NCBI GenBank assembly: GCA_903892515.1
Contig: CAITIS010000031.1
Location: 17,570-81,569, forward strand
Direction of reading: 5' to 3'
DNA: 64,000 bases
Source: an uncultured Planctomycetota bacterium
GTDB lineage: Bacteria > Planctomycetota > Phycisphaerae > SM23-33
Both the position numbers and the translations under genes were made by a program. How positions within the stretch are numbered: the stretch's first letter is position 1; the number at the start of each line of letters is the position of its first letter. Positions 1 to 9,580 of the stretch are shown one piece after another. The notes beneath the pieces were generated by a model that saw only the letters and a program-made list of their open reading frames with translations, did not search any database and was not told where the DNA came from.

Positions 1-523
1 CCGCAAAGGCCACCACCTGCTTTCCGGCTTCAGTGAGTTGCTGGGCAAGGTACAGCATCGGCGGGATGCCCACGCCGCCGCCCACCACGACGGCCCGCCC
101 GGTCGGCAGGATGTCAAAGCCGTTGCCCAGCGGGCCAAGAAGTTCGATCTCGTCGCCGCGCCGCGCCTCGGCCAGAAAGGCCGTGCCCACGCCGATGACA
201 TGATGAATTATCTCCAACTCGACCTTGCCGCCCACGTCGCGCCGCCCCGCCAGCGAAAACGGCCGGCGCAGCAGCGGCTGCCTGCCGGTGAGTTCGGGCC
301 CGTAGAGTTCGGGGAGTTGGCCAGCTTGCCACTGGATCTCGCGCGGGGCCTGGATCGGCTCGACCTGGCCGCAGCGGACGGTGACGAATTGGCCCGCCCG
401 GCACGGCGGAAAGGCCTCCAGTTGCAGGACCAACTGGTAATGGTCCAGGCATAACTGATTGTTTTCCAGCACCTTGGCCGAAAAGACGCCGCGACGAGCT
501 ATGGTTGATCTTTGGCTGCCCAT
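1..523 (-). CDS. pyrK: PyrK, dihydroorotate dehydrogenase electron-transfer subunit (C-terminus cut by window edge)
   Basis: This FAD/[2Fe-2S] subunit of class 1B dihydroorotate dehydrogenase carries electrons from PyrD to NAD+ in pyrimidine synthesis. No stop codon is reached before base 1, so about 174 residues are visible. Reading from the ATG at 523 gives MGSQRSTIARRGVFSAKVLE. It is followed by the FAD-binding motif RRPFSLAG (residues 86-93), LLGPLGNGF (128-136) and the nucleotide-binding glycine run GGGVGIPP (148-155). These are the expected landmarks in the expected order for the ferredoxin-reductase-like fold. The cysteine cluster for the iron-sulfur centre would lie outside the window. 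A closely related NAD-dependent flavin reductase subunit is the alternative. The gene is divergent from the SEC-C gene. Confidence 0.82.
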   Translation of the reverse strand, partial: MGSQRSTIARRGVFSAKVLENNQLCLDHYQLVLQLEAFPPCRAGQFVTVRCGQVEPIQAPREIQWQAGQLPELYGPELTGRQPLLRRPFSLAGRRDVGGKVELEIIHHVIGVGTAFLAEARRGDEIELLGPLGNGFDILPTGRAVVVGGGVGIPPMLYLAQQLTEAGKQVVAFA

Positions 524-732
524 GCACAGAGCATGGTACGCCTTTGGCCAGGCCCCGTCAAACCGGTTGCATGTCGGCGGCCAGCGCCACATGGCGGCAT
601 CGGCATGCGTCTAGGGTCTTGTCAGGACGGCCGATTCGTTGTTGAATGGATGCATCGGCCGAGACGGTGGATTTCGGTCGCGAGTTTCGGCGAACATCTG
701 CGGCCTCATTGGCTGCCAGGAGTGAGTGCGTC

Positions 733-1659
733 ATGAGCGAGAGAAGCGAGTCCCTGCGCGACCGCCTGCGCCGCTTTGGTGATCCCGACGATTTTGCCAA
801 GTGGACGACCGGCGAATCCAACTACGTCACGACGCTGGAACTGACGGCCGATGATGTGCCGGCATTGATCGCCGTGACGCAGGAATGGACCGAGGAAGTT
901 GACGAGGACGAGAACGACGTGTCGGGCTTTGCGCCGGTTCACGCCTGGCGCTGCCTGGCCCAACTCGGCGCGGTCGAGGCCGTCACACCGCTGCTGGCGC
1001 TGCTGGACCCGCTCGATGCACTCGATGACGAATGGTACATGGAGGAACTGCCGGACGTCCTGGCCGCAATGGGCCCAACCATGCTGCCGGCGCTGCAGGA
1101 GTACCTCGCCGACTCGTCACACGCCGTCTTCAGCCGTGAGTGCGCAGCGCACTGTCTCAGCGTGGTGTCTCAGCGGCACACCCAGGCTCGCGACCAGGCC
1201 GTCGCCATACTGGCCGATGAGCTGGCGAAGTTCCAGGACGCCGACCCGGGTATCAACGCGTACCTCATCCGCTATCTGCTGGAACTTAAGGCCACCGAGG
1301 CCGCCGAGGTGATCGAGCGTGCCCACGCCGCCGACCGGGTGGACCTGAAGATCAATGGCAACTGGAACACGGTGCGCAAATCTCTGGGCGTGCCCGGCCT
1401 GGGCCTCGTGAGCGAAGAACTCGCCGCCAAGCGGATTTGGCCCTTCCCGCCGAACCTGACCAGCCAGTTCCTCTCCGCCCCCGGCGAACTGGCGGACTCG
1501 AAAATGTACGAGCCGGCCCCCTCGCGAGCCGCTTCGCGCGCCCGCCGCAGCCGACTGGCCGCCCCCGTGATTCCGCGCCAAGCCGGCCACAAGATCGGCC
1601 GCAACGACCCCTGCCCCTGCCACAGCGGCAAGAAGTACAAGAAATGCTGCGGCCGGTAA
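733..1659 (+). CDS. HEAT-like repeat protein with C-terminal SEC-C metal-binding motif
   Basis: This 308-residue protein has unknown function. I chose the ATG at 733 ([10 protein letters not shown]) because AGGAG lies at 718-722; an in-frame start at 646 has no such site. The middle is alpha-helical, with HEAT-like periodicity ([20 protein letters not shown], then [17 protein letters not shown]). A basic, low-complexity linker follows. The extreme C-terminus is a SEC-C motif, with the pattern CPC-x3-GKKYKKCCG, a small zinc-binding module also found at the end of SecA. The layout resembles DUF1186-type proteins. The SEC-C call is firm; a cellular role cannot be read from the sequence. Confidence 0.8.
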   Translation: MSERSESLRDRLRRFGDPDDFAKWTTGESNYVTTLELTADDVPALIAVTQEWTEEVDEDENDVSGFAPVHAWRCLAQLGAVEAVTPLLALLDPLDALDDEWYMEELPDVLAAMGPTMLPALQEYLADSSHAVFSRECAAHCLSVVSQRHTQARDQAVAILADELAKFQDADPGINAYLIRYLLELKATEAAEVIERAHAADRVDLKINGNWNTVRKSLGVPGLGLVSEELAAKRIWPFPPNLTSQFLSAPGELADSKMYEPAPSRAASRARRSRLAAPVIPRQAGHKIGRNDPCPCHSGKKYKKCCGR

Positions 1660-1681
1660 GCACGGCGTGGGGGCGTAGCGA

Positions 1682-1990
1682 GTAGGGTGCCACACCTGCG
1701 GCGTTTGCAGGTGTGAACTGCCAATCGCTGCCGCCAGGTGCCATGCTTCCGCGCCGTTTCGGAAGCATGCCGGGCACGCTTCTGCATACAACGCACGAGC
1801 ATGGCCCCCGGCATGGTCTGGTCGGCATGGTCTTGGCTGTAAACTCCTCTCCCTCTGGGAGAGGTACCGCCTTCAGGCGGGGGTGAGGGCCGGAGTCGCG
1901 GAACACCTTCACTTGCCAGGCGCCCTCACCCTACCCTCTCCCGCAGGAGAGGGGTACAAAAGCATGCTTCCACAACGGTGCGGAAGCGCG
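1682..1990. repeat. Intergenic repeat cluster (GTAG/GGGTGCCA-type and CTCTCCC-type)
   Basis: This fills the 360-base gap between the SEC-C gene and the convergent secreted-protein gene. It starts with GTAG at 1682 running into GGGTGCCA and a CACCTGC/GCAGGTG stem. A CATGCTTCCGCG...CGGAAGCATG stem follows (1741-1770). The next piece is an inverted pair built from CCTCTCCC-TCTGGGAGAGG (1846-1864) and CCCTCTCC-CGCA-GGAGAGGG (1934-1953), with GGGTGAGGGC facing GCCCTCACCC between them. Related copies occur at 25739, 61717 and 63828. I see no gene here. Confidence 0.7.
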
Positions 1991-2019
1991 GCACCGCGCG
2001 GCACCACACCCACAAACCG

Positions 2020-3123
2020 CTAAAAGTCCGCCGGCTGGGACGCGGGAGCAGAAGCGGCCGAGGGCTGGCTGGCCGCCCTGAACGTCAACGTTCCGCGCTG
2101 GGCCCGGAACTGGCTCTTGCCCTCGTGCTCGTAGATCGTCACCGTGACCTTGGGGTTTTCAAAACCTTCAAGCGTCTTGTGAATCGCCGCCGCCGCCTCG
2201 GAGTCCGTCAGCCCCTCGACCTTGACTTGGACCCATGTCTTCGACGGGTCTGCCAGTTCTTGGGCTTTGGGGCGGGGAAGCGTCATGATCCTGATTTTCC
2301 CGTCCTGGTCCACTAACTGCGCATAGTTGGTGCTGTTCAGCACGGTCGTGTCCTCGACAAGTATCGACACCATATCGGCCGGACGCAGCCGATAGGCGTG
2401 AGCGAGTGACTTGGTCGCGAGCAGACTCACACTTGCATACTTGCACGTGTCGTCGCCGGCGTCATCGAAGGCCTTCGCAACACTTGCAGCCGCCTGCGAG
2501 GCCGTCATGCCGGCGAGAGACACCACTGTCTTCGTTGCGCTGGGCGGAGGGAAGAACAGGGACACCTCAGCCTTGCCGGCCTCAACGACATATGAGCTCA
2601 CGCCACGGCCGTCGCCCTTCTGCCAGCGTTGCGGATCACGAATGACGCTCGGCATAAACGTGTCGCCATCTTCGAGCCGGTGCTGATCGAAGTCTTGCGG
2701 CAGGTCGGCCGGGCGGCCCAAGAGGTTCACCGCCATGGCCGCATTCTCGGGCACAACCTTGGCCGCGGCGTACGCCGTGGTCACCGCGTCCAAGACCTCC
2801 TGGGCCGTCATGCCGTCGACCTTCAGCGGGTCCGATAGCTTGGGCAAGGTTATCGTTCCGGCCGGCGGCACCTGAGTCGTCCAACTCGCGGTCGAGTAGA
2901 ATTCCGGGTACAACCCTTCGATAAAGAACGATATGACGGTCCCCGCCTTCGCCCGGTACTGGTCATCAGCTGGGTTTGCGGAACGTTGGCTCACCGGCTG
3001 AGAGGTAGGCCCGCTGGCGGGTGCGGAAACGCTCCTCCCGGCCGTTTGGGCCGTCACGGCCTCGTGAACAGAACCCGCCAGAATCATCCCCACCGCCAGC
3101 AGCAACACTTGTGTGGCTTTCAT
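2020..3123 (-). CDS. Secreted protein with two polysaccharide-export-like repeats
   Basis: This 367-residue protein has a signal peptide (MKATQVLLLAVGMILAGSVH, cleavage probably near TAQ-T) and a Ser/Gln/Pro linker typical of secreted proteins in this window. Two regions resemble the N-terminal domain of Wza-type polysaccharide export proteins: residues about 53-120 (the YRAKAGTVISFFIEG stretch, then PPAGTITLPKLSD and GMTAQEV) and about 245-330 (YRLRPADMVSILVED, then QDGKIRIMTLP and GLTDSEA). No lipoprotein cysteine or transmembrane barrel segment is visible, so it is probably not a complete exporter. GGAAAGGG precedes the ATG. It lies 76 bases downstream of the small secreted protein on the same strand. 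Confidence 0.7.
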   Translation of the reverse strand: MKATQVLLLAVGMILAGSVHEAVTAQTAGRSVSAPASGPTSQPVSQRSANPADDQYRAKAGTVISFFIEGLYPEFYSTASWTTQVPPAGTITLPKLSDPLKVDGMTAQEVLDAVTTAYAAAKVVPENAAMAVNLLGRPADLPQDFDQHRLEDGDTFMPSVIRDPQRWQKGDGRGVSSYVVEAGKAEVSLFFPPPSATKTVVSLAGMTASQAAASVAKAFDDAGDDTCKYASVSLLATKSLAHAYRLRPADMVSILVEDTTVLNSTNYAQLVDQDGKIRIMTLPRPKAQELADPSKTWVQVKVEGLTDSEAAAAIHKTLEGFENPKVTVTIYEHEGKSQFRAQRGTLTFRAASQPSAASAPASQPADF

Positions 3124-3199
3124 AACAACCCTTTCCTCGAATCCGCGTCACACGCTTCTTAGGAGGCCTCGTTCGTCACCCGGCTGACCCGTGCTGGTT

Positions 3200-3784
3200 C
3201 TAGAAGTCCGCCGGGCCGGGCGCGAGCTGCCCCGGTCTCAGCTTTGCCATTTCTTCCGAGGCCACGCGTACGAACGCTTTCGCGAGGACTTTCGCCGTCG
3301 CCAGCGAGTCGGCATCGTTCAGAAAGAACTCGCCGCATGCCGCCATTTGCTGGAAGCACTTCCTGGCTTCCTCGGGCTTTCCGTTCGCTGCCGCGGTTCG
3401 GCCGGTGTCTCTGAGGTAGGTAAGGAGCTCTCGCAACTCCTGCATCCGTCTTCTTATGTCTGGCTCCAATCGCTCGCGGTCAAACTTCGGCAGCGCCGCG
3501 AACTGGCTTTCTTTCATGGCGAACATCGAGCCCTTGGCGAAAGTCGGGTGCTGCCAGTCGACGGCCAGGAACGTCTTGGCGGCACCGGCCTTGTCTTGGC
3601 TCATCCAGAGGATCAGCGCGTCATCCAGCGTGGCCACTGGCCGCGAAGCCGCATTGCTGGCCGCAGGCGACGATGCGCTCGCCGCCGACCGGGCCGATGT
3701 CGGCTGAGACTGCCCCGCCACCCATCCGCTTACCGCAACCAAGACGGCCACAGCGGCCAACACGAGAACGTGGTTCTTCGGCAT
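3200..3784 (-). CDS. Small secreted helical protein, function unknown
   Basis: This 194-residue protein starts at MPKNHVLVLA, preceded by GGGAGG seven bases upstream; an in-frame ATG at 3838 would add 18 residues before the signal peptide and has no ribosome site. The signal peptide (residues 1-25) is followed by a Ser/Ala-rich stretch. A helical domain follows (DALILWMSQDKAGAAKTFLA, and PEEARKCFQQMAACGEFFLN), which may be TPR-like. The C-terminus APGPADF resembles the QPADF ending of the next gene downstream, so the two may be related in use. I do not recognise the family. Confidence 0.7.
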   Translation of the reverse strand: MPKNHVLVLAAVAVLVAVSGWVAGQSQPTSARSAASASSPAASNAASRPVATLDDALILWMSQDKAGAAKTFLAVDWQHPTFAKGSMFAMKESQFAALPKFDRERLEPDIRRRMQELRELLTYLRDTGRTAAANGKPEEARKCFQQMAACGEFFLNDADSLATAKVLAKAFVRVASEEMAKLRPGQLAPGPADF

Positions 3785-3944
3785 GTGTAACCTCCCTTGT
3801 TCTGTCGCTTCAATTCGTTGGGTCTGCAAGCGCCCCATTGCCGCTCGCGCGAGGCCCCGGGTGCGGGAGCATTGTAATCGACATGCCTATCTTACTCACT
3901 TCTTTTTTGTTCCAGGACGATCCTTGCCCCGTGATTTTCGGGTC

Positions 3945-6900
3945 TCACGGCCGGGTCGCCGGCTGCGGGGTAACAGCCTGTAGGGTGGGCCGAGGCTCCG
4001 CTGTTTGGAGCCGAGTCCCACCATTGGAACCCCTGGTGGGACTCGCTTGCCCAGAAGACGGGCTGCGCTCGGTCCACCCCACGTTGCTCTGGCTCGACGA
4101 TGCGGCAGCCAGTTCGTTCTCCAATCGAACAAGGCCACTCATAGATTCGTCACGAAGAGCGAGCAGGTCGGCCTCGAGCTGTGGGTCCCCGGCTGCGATG
4201 CGGGTCGTCGCCTGCGTCAGGCGGAGGTGCGGATAGACAGGCAGCGTCATCAATTGCTCAATCGCTTTGGCGTCGTGAATCACCACCGCAAACATGTACC
4301 GATCGCGTTCAGGCACATCTCCATCGATACCGTCGCTCTTCCCGGCGCTTCGCGGGTACAGTCCGACACCCACGCGCACCTCCCCCGGAGCTGAATGTCC
4401 AGATAGTACATCTGCCAGCGGCCCGTGATTTGTCCGCTTCAATTGTGGATACTTCTCGGCCAGCTTGAGCAAGCCGATGCGCAGCGAAGCGTCGGCCTGT
4501 GAAAGTAGTAGGTCACGCTGCTGCCTGAGCGTGTCTGAGAGCAATATAGCCGACTTCGCGATAGTAGTTGCGCTGAGTTGCTTCTTGCCGACCAACGCAC
4601 CATCGGGCTTGAAGATGAACTCGTCTTCGACAGTGTTGGTGAGCTTGTCCGCGTCCCAGTCCCAGGTGGTGGCCAGGTACTTGTACCGGATGACGATGTT
4701 GCCATTGGCCTGCTTGATCGCCTGGCCCCATTCGATACTCTGCCGGGCCGTCACGTCGCGATAGTGGTGGGCGAAGAAGTCCTCCACCCACGCCCGCGCC
4801 TGCTGGTCCAGTTCGGAACTCGGCTGGCTGGCGGGCTGGCTGGCAGCCTCCGCGTGGGCAGGAACGCCTGTCCCACCGACTATCGTAAAGTTCAAAGGTT
4901 CACTTACAACCCTGATGGCGCCACCGATCGGTCGCACCATGAAGGCCAGGCGCACGGTGTGCGGCCCAGGGCGCAGTTGCAGGCGGGGGCGGTTCCAGCC
5001 GGGGTCGATGGAGAGGCTGGGGTTCCACTGCAATTCCTCGGGCTTGGCCGGTATCCACGTCGGCGATAGCGCGACAAGCTGGTCGGACACAGTGACTCCA
5101 ACGCCAAGCGGCGCCAACTTGGTGAACTCTGAAGACGCGACCGGTTCCAGTGTTTTGGGTATTGCCCAGCGATACCACGTGCCGTCCACCTCCAACTGCG
5201 TGAACAACTGGCCTTCGAGCACGTGCAGGGACTCACGCGTGCCTACGTTGCGAATGTCCCATCGCAGTTCGGGTGTCTCGCCCTCTTGCCATATCTGCTT
5301 CTCGGCCCGCACTCGCACCTGAATGCCCTCGTGCGGCAAGCTCCAGGCGGTTTCGGGCTGGCTGGTCGGCTGCGATGCGGGCTGAGAGGCAGCGGGATAA
5401 CCGGCCGCTTGTGGCAGACCGGCAACGATGATCTCGCCCGCCCTCACCTCTAACTCAAGTAAAGGTTCCATTGCTTCAGACCGCAACTTTTCGAGTTCCT
5501 TGGCCAGGCCCGGGGCACCTGCGGACGCGCCGGGGGTCTCCCTCAGCCCGAGAAAGTGGAGCGGACTGGTGGTTGACGTCTGCCATTCGTCCTCGCGAGG
5601 CGGCTCGATGATCGCAACGATACTGAACCGTTGTTCTTGCGGAACTGAGGCATCAGTGTGCGAATCGCCGTGTCGCGCCGACAGGTGCATCTGCCCCAAG
5701 CCGGCGGGCGCGCTGGTCGGCTGGGCGCCCTGCATGAACGGATACTGCGCGGATAGCCGCCGCAGACCCGCGCGAATATGCTTGTCGGCCTCCAGGACCA
5801 AGCGGCCGCGTTCTCCGCGCAATTCTTCCGGCACGGCGAAGACAATCCGAGTGTCGTAGATGGGGGCTCGCTTCAGCGGGGCCGTCAGTTTGTCCATCCA
5901 TGCGTTTGGCACTTCGCCGGCCTGTTGGCGAACGAGCCGGATGGGCCTGTAGTCGTTTCGATCTTGACCAAAACCGGTGTACGATATCTCCAAGGCTCCA
6001 CGAAGAACTTGCCGCAAAGTCGCCTCATCCACCGGCCGCTGGAAGAGCGCTTGCTCTACCAGCTTCTCAGCAGTGCGAGCCATGTGGCGGTCTCTGATGT
6101 TCAGGCGGAAGACGTCAACCTCTCTGGCCAAGTCGAGAAGAAACGCCGGGCCGACCTGCTCGCCTTTCTGCTGGAGGGCTTGAATCTCGTTGAGTGTCGG
6201 ATCGCCATTGAAACCCCAGGCCACAACGTCGGCTGGAAGTCGTTCTCCCATGGCCAGAAGAGCCCAGGCCGCCTCGTTGCGCTCGAACGTTGATTGGGAC
6301 ACAACAAGGTCACGTTCCTTGCCGCCAGCCACGCGACGCAGAAACTTTGCGTCCACCGGCTGCCCTTGGAGAATGAGTACCTGCATCGCGGTCAGCTTGA
6401 GGAAGAGGTTGGGTTCCGTTGCCAGTTCCCGCAGACGCATGCGGACCTCGTCACGATCTGCCCAGTCCATCAGCTTGGCTATGGCATGCAACCGCCAGGT
6501 TTGATCGACGTGGTCGCCCGTCTCGGCAAGTACCTGGGCGAGATTGTTGGACTCCGGCAGCCGGCCGTCGTCCGACATGCGGTCATTCGCGTCAATCATA
6601 CTCAACAAGCGCAGTCTCAACATCTCGCGGCTCAACTGCATCAACTGCTTGGCCGACGCATCCGTCGCCGCCGCGCTGGCGGGCTGGCTTGTCACTTCCT
6701 CACGGGCGGCCTTGCCCGCCGCGCCGGGCTGGAGCATGACATCCTTAAACTCGGCCCATTGCAAGGCCTGGCCCTGCAACTCGAAGTGATCGACGTCGGA
6801 CTTCGCCAGGCTGCGGAATGTCGCGTTGTTCATCCGCACCTTTCCGCCACTGGTCCAGTTGCTGTTCGAGGGCATGATGGTCTTACCGGCCTTGTCGATG

Positions 6901-9134
6901 GCGACGAGACGAGTGGCCTGGTCGAATACGTCGTGTGCGACTGAGATGGTCAACCCGTCATCGCTAGCGACAGCCGGGGCGAAGCTGAAACCGTGCTTCT
7001 CTGTGCCCATAGACTCAGAGCCACCGTGCGACTCGGCCAGAGAGGTCCACGGCCCGCCACCGACCGCATAGCGGAGCGTGGCTTTCTTGACGTGCTCCGA
7101 GAACGTCTGCGTTAGAGCCCCGACGGCCCGCCCCTTGCCGTCGGCGGTGGCGCCTCCCCCGCCGCTGCCTGAGGGCTCAAAGCTCCACTCGCTTGCAAAC
7201 CCTTCGGGCACGTTGCCCAGAACGACGGCAAACTCATACGCCCGTTCGCCCGCTTGCGGGTTGGCGATGCTTGTGGCCTTGTCGTACGGCAGCCGGTCCA
7301 ACGCCGACCCGTCCGGCCGCCATGCCCTCTTGCCTTGCGACGGATTCTTCGCCACGCCCACCAACTCGACCGTCACGCCGCTGGGCAACGTGACCTTGAA
7401 CGGCGAGGCCGGCTGCGTGGTGGGCGAGACCAGGATCGACCGGGCGCGGGGCGCGTTCTCACTGCCCACCGCGCCTACGACGTACTTGGTGGTCAGTCCC
7501 GGGCTGCTCCCGCAGCCACGCGCCTCGAGGTCAAAAGAGAGGCCGGTCTTTCCATCTCCCATATCACCGTTGACATAGATCGCTTCGGGATGTGCCTGCA
7601 AGCCATTGGAAGTGCTGTCCAAGATCTGGGGCAATGCCAGCCACACCGGCCCGTTCAACTCACTTGATCCGTCGGGTGTGACGTGAACAACTTTCCAGTG
7701 ATAACCATTTGGGAGTTTGATCTGCTTCATAACCTTCGCGCCGTCGCGAAGTTCAACGACGCCCTGCGCCACGTCAATCACCAGCCGGACGTTATAAGTG
7801 GCTAGGTCCTCTTCGCGCTGGGGCTGCGTGGCCTGCCATGCATGCCATATTTCATCGATCTGCGGCGAAAGCGCCTTCCAATCCCGTTGTGCCTTCCTGT
7901 GGTCCACGCGCACGCCCCCGGCCTCTCCGCCGCTGCAACTCACCCACAGGCACGCGCCCAGCAACGCGGTGAGCAGGACCAGGCCCGTCATCGGCCAGGT
8001 GCGGAGACGATCGCCTTGTTCCTCGATGTCCAGGCCCAGCAGGCGGCGGATTCGGTCCGTCAGGTCGCGGGCGTGGGAGCCGCGGAGGGCCACCATCGCT
8101 TCACGCGGATTCCCGAAGCTCGGCAGCATCTGGCGGGACTCTTCGATGGCGGCCAGGGCCTCGGCGTAACCGATGCGGTTGCCGTACGCCGCCACGGCCA
8201 GGTCGTCGCAGCAGCGTTCGCGTTCGATCCGCATCTGCCGGCTGATCCACCACAGGCCGGGGTGGTAGAAGAAGAGCATTTCCACAGCCGCCTGGAGCAG
8301 GTTGACGAGGTAGTCGCCGCGGCCGATGTGGGCCAGTTCGTGAGCCAGCACGGCCTGGAGTTGGGCGGGCGTGAGGTTCGTGATGGCTGAGAGCGGCAGC
8401 AGGATCACGGGCTTGAGATGGCCGATCACCATCGGCGTGGACACCAGCATCGACTGCAAGACGCGGACGCGCCGCCGCACGCCCAGGCGGTCCATGAGCC
8501 GATGCGCCAGCGACTCGATGGCCTCGCTGACTGGGTGAGTGCCCAGGACCCGCAGCCGCTGGGCGGCGATGTACCCGCCCATGCGCCAAACGCCCATCGC
8601 CAGCACCCCGGCCAGCCACGCGGCCGTCAGGTAGCCGACGGAATCATTCAGGGCCCCCCGAGCCCTTTGAAGGAGCGGGTGCGAAGGTGCGGCCGAAACG
8701 ACCACAGCCGAGGGCGGCTGTGCCACGTAAGGCGACACAGCCGAGGGCGGTACCCGTGTCGCGGGCGTCTCGCCCGCGCGGCTCACAGCCGAGGGCGGCT
8801 GTGCTACCGGAACGTTTGTGACGTGGTCGCTGGACGCCGCGACCACGGCACCCGACTGGGCCACGGCACCCGGCTGTGCCACGGGAACCACCACCGTAGA
8901 TGGCGGCTGCGGTGCGCGCGGCTCGACCCTGACAAAGGTCAGCACCGCCATGGCCACCACAGCCGCCATGCACACCCCGGCCGCCAGGTAGCGGGCCTGC
9001 GGGCTGCGCCGGCGCAAGAGCACATTCATCGCCAGCAACATGCCCGAGGCCAGCGCGATCTGCCAGAGCGAGTGCAGCAGCGTCCAACCCAGCCGAACCA
9101 CCACATCCGATGACAGCAATTCTGACGCGTTCAT
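3945..9134 (-). CDS. BlaR1-like M56 membrane metallopeptidase with about 1,300-residue extension
   Basis: This is a sensor peptidase partner of the BlaI-type repressor encoded just upstream (ATGA overlap at 9131-9134). The first 430 residues form the M56 module. It has membrane segments near 15-38, 50-68 and 163-183, the zinc motif HELAH (265-269), the conserved RERCCDDLA segment (about 305-313), and a further membrane segment near 380-400. The remaining 1,300 residues are extracytoplasmic, divided by Ser/Gln/Pro-rich linkers. The segment FRSLAKSDVDHFELQGQALQ is typical of M56 C-terminal regions; no penicillin-binding domain is visible. It is about three times the length of staphylococcal BlaR1. 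Repeat elements are translated in frame at residues 110-144 and at the last 45 residues (see separate entries). Confidence 0.88.
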   Translation of the reverse strand: MNASELLSSDVVVRLGWTLLHSLWQIALASGMLLAMNVLLRRRSPQARYLAAGVCMAAVVAMAVLTFVRVEPRAPQPPSTVVVPVAQPGAVAQSGAVVAASSDHVTNVPVAQPPSAVSRAGETPATRVPPSAVSPYVAQPPSAVVVSAAPSHPLLQRARGALNDSVGYLTAAWLAGVLAMGVWRMGGYIAAQRLRVLGTHPVSEAIESLAHRLMDRLGVRRRVRVLQSMLVSTPMVIGHLKPVILLPLSAITNLTPAQLQAVLAHELAHIGRGDYLVNLLQAAVEMLFFYHPGLWWISRQMRIERERCCDDLAVAAYGNRIGYAEALAAIEESRQMLPSFGNPREAMVALRGSHARDLTDRIRRLLGLDIEEQGDRLRTWPMTGLVLLTALLGACLWVSCSGGEAGGVRVDHRKAQRDWKALSPQIDEIWHAWQATQPQREEDLATYNVRLVIDVAQGVVELRDGAKVMKQIKLPNGYHWKVVHVTPDGSSELNGPVWLALPQILDSTSNGLQAHPEAIYVNGDMGDGKTGLSFDLEARGCGSSPGLTTKYVVGAVGSENAPRARSILVSPTTQPASPFKVTLPSGVTVELVGVAKNPSQGKRAWRPDGSALDRLPYDKATSIANPQAGERAYEFAVVLGNVPEGFASEWSFEPSGSGGGGATADGKGRAVGALTQTFSEHVKKATLRYAVGGGPWTSLAESHGGSESMGTEKHGFSFAPAVASDDGLTISVAHDVFDQATRLVAIDKAGKTIMPSNSNWTSGGKVRMNNATFRSLAKSDVDHFELQGQALQWAEFKDVMLQPGAAGKAAREEVTSQPASAAATDASAKQLMQLSREMLRLRLLSMIDANDRMSDDGRLPESNNLAQVLAETGDHVDQTWRLHAIAKLMDWADRDEVRMRLRELATEPNLFLKLTAMQVLILQGQPVDAKFLRRVAGGKERDLVVSQSTFERNEAAWALLAMGERLPADVVAWGFNGDPTLNEIQALQQKGEQVGPAFLLDLAREVDVFRLNIRDRHMARTAEKLVEQALFQRPVDEATLRQVLRGALEISYTGFGQDRNDYRPIRLVRQQAGEVPNAWMDKLTAPLKRAPIYDTRIVFAVPEELRGERGRLVLEADKHIRAGLRRLSAQYPFMQGAQPTSAPAGLGQMHLSARHGDSHTDASVPQEQRFSIVAIIEPPREDEWQTSTTSPLHFLGLRETPGASAGAPGLAKELEKLRSEAMEPLLELEVRAGEIIVAGLPQAAGYPAASQPASQPTSQPETAWSLPHEGIQVRVRAEKQIWQEGETPELRWDIRNVGTRESLHVLEGQLFTQLEVDGTWYRWAIPKTLEPVASSEFTKLAPLGVGVTVSDQLVALSPTWIPAKPEELQWNPSLSIDPGWNRPRLQLRPGPHTVRLAFMVRPIGGAIRVVSEPLNFTIVGGTGVPAHAEAASQPASQPSSELDQQARAWVEDFFAHHYRDVTARQSIEWGQAIKQANGNIVIRYKYLATTWDWDADKLTNTVEDEFIFKPDGALVGKKQLSATTIAKSAILLSDTLRQQRDLLLSQADASLRIGLLKLAEKYPQLKRTNHGPLADVLSGHSAPGEVRVGVGLYPRSAGKSDGIDGDVPERDRYMFAVVIHDAKAIEQLMTLPVYPHLRLTQATTRIAAGDPQLEADLLALRDESMSGLVRLENELAAASSSQSNVGWTERSPSSGQASPTRGSNGGTRLQTAEPRPTLQAVTPQPATRP
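3978..4090. repeat. GTAGGGTGGGCC element forming the 3' end of the M56 gene
   Basis: GTAG at 3980-3983 is followed by GGTGGGCCGAGG, and near 4068-4080 the complementary CTCGGTCCACCCC closes an imperfect inverted repeat. The same element lies between genes at 39621-39878, where GGTGGGCCGAGG and CTCGGCCCACCCTAC bound it. On the M56 strand it is translated as NVGWTERSPSSGQASPT and onward; the noncoding copy would read NVGWAERSPSFGQASPT. The natural C-terminus of the peptidase has therefore been replaced or extended by a repeat. Confidence 0.8.
8703..8810. repeat. Cluster of palindromic elements in frame inside the M56 gene
   Basis: CACAGCCGAGGGCGGCTGTG occurs at 8703-8722 and again at 8784-8803, with a partial copy at 8736-8752. 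Between them is the different palindrome CGCGGGCGTCTCGCCCGCG (about 8760-8778). The copy at 8784 is followed by CTAC, so on the coding strand it reads GTAG plus palindrome, as in intergenic copies at 16729-16800 and near 21700. Translation gives VAQPPSAV at residues 110-117, GETPATR at 121-127 and VAQPPSAV again at 137-144, within the loop between membrane segments. Confidence 0.88.
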
Positions 9135-9520
9135 CCCCGTTCTCCCTTCGCGCGTTCCAGGAGTTTTTTGATCTGTGCCAGTTCATCTCGCGTGATCCGC
9201 TGCGCCGACACAGCCCGCAGCACCAGGCTCATGGCCGAACCGCCGAAGCCGCGCTGGACCAGGTGATCGACCAGTTGCAGCTGCGTTTTCTCCTGCGACT
9301 GCGCGGGCGTGTACACCTGTGGCCGGACGGCATCGTCGCGAACCAGCAGGCCCTTGTCGGTCATGATCTGGACCATCCGCAGCGTGGTGGAATAGCCCGT
9401 GGCCCGGCCATGCTTGAGGTTGTTGTGAATCTGGCGGACCGTGGAGGGCCCGTATTCCCAGAGGACGCTGAGGATCTCCAACTCGCCTTCGGTGGGCGTC
9501 GAGGAACGTCTCCGCGGCAT
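9131..9520 (-). CDS. blaI: BlaI/MecI-family winged-helix repressor
   Basis: This 129-residue DNA-binding repressor is of the type cleaved through the action of its M56 partner. The start at 9520 (MPRRRSSTPTEGELEILSVL) is supported by AAGGAG nine bases upstream. The winged helix covers residues 8-75: TEGELEILSVLWEYGPSTV, then RATGYSTTLRMVQIMTDKGL with the recognition helix. The C-terminal half is the helical dimerisation domain (LVDHLVQRGFGGSAMSLVLR). The stop overlaps the start of the M56 gene by four bases, so the two are translationally coupled. Whether the signal is a beta-lactam or something else cannot be told. Confidence 0.93.
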   Translation of the reverse strand: MPRRRSSTPTEGELEILSVLWEYGPSTVRQIHNNLKHGRATGYSTTLRMVQIMTDKGLLVRDDAVRPQVYTPAQSQEKTQLQLVDHLVQRGFGGSAMSLVLRAVSAQRITRDELAQIKKLLERAKGERG

Positions 9521-9580
9521 GCGTGTGACTCCTTCTGGTGCGACTTCCCCGGCGCACAAGCCGGGGCCTGTCGCTTCTGA

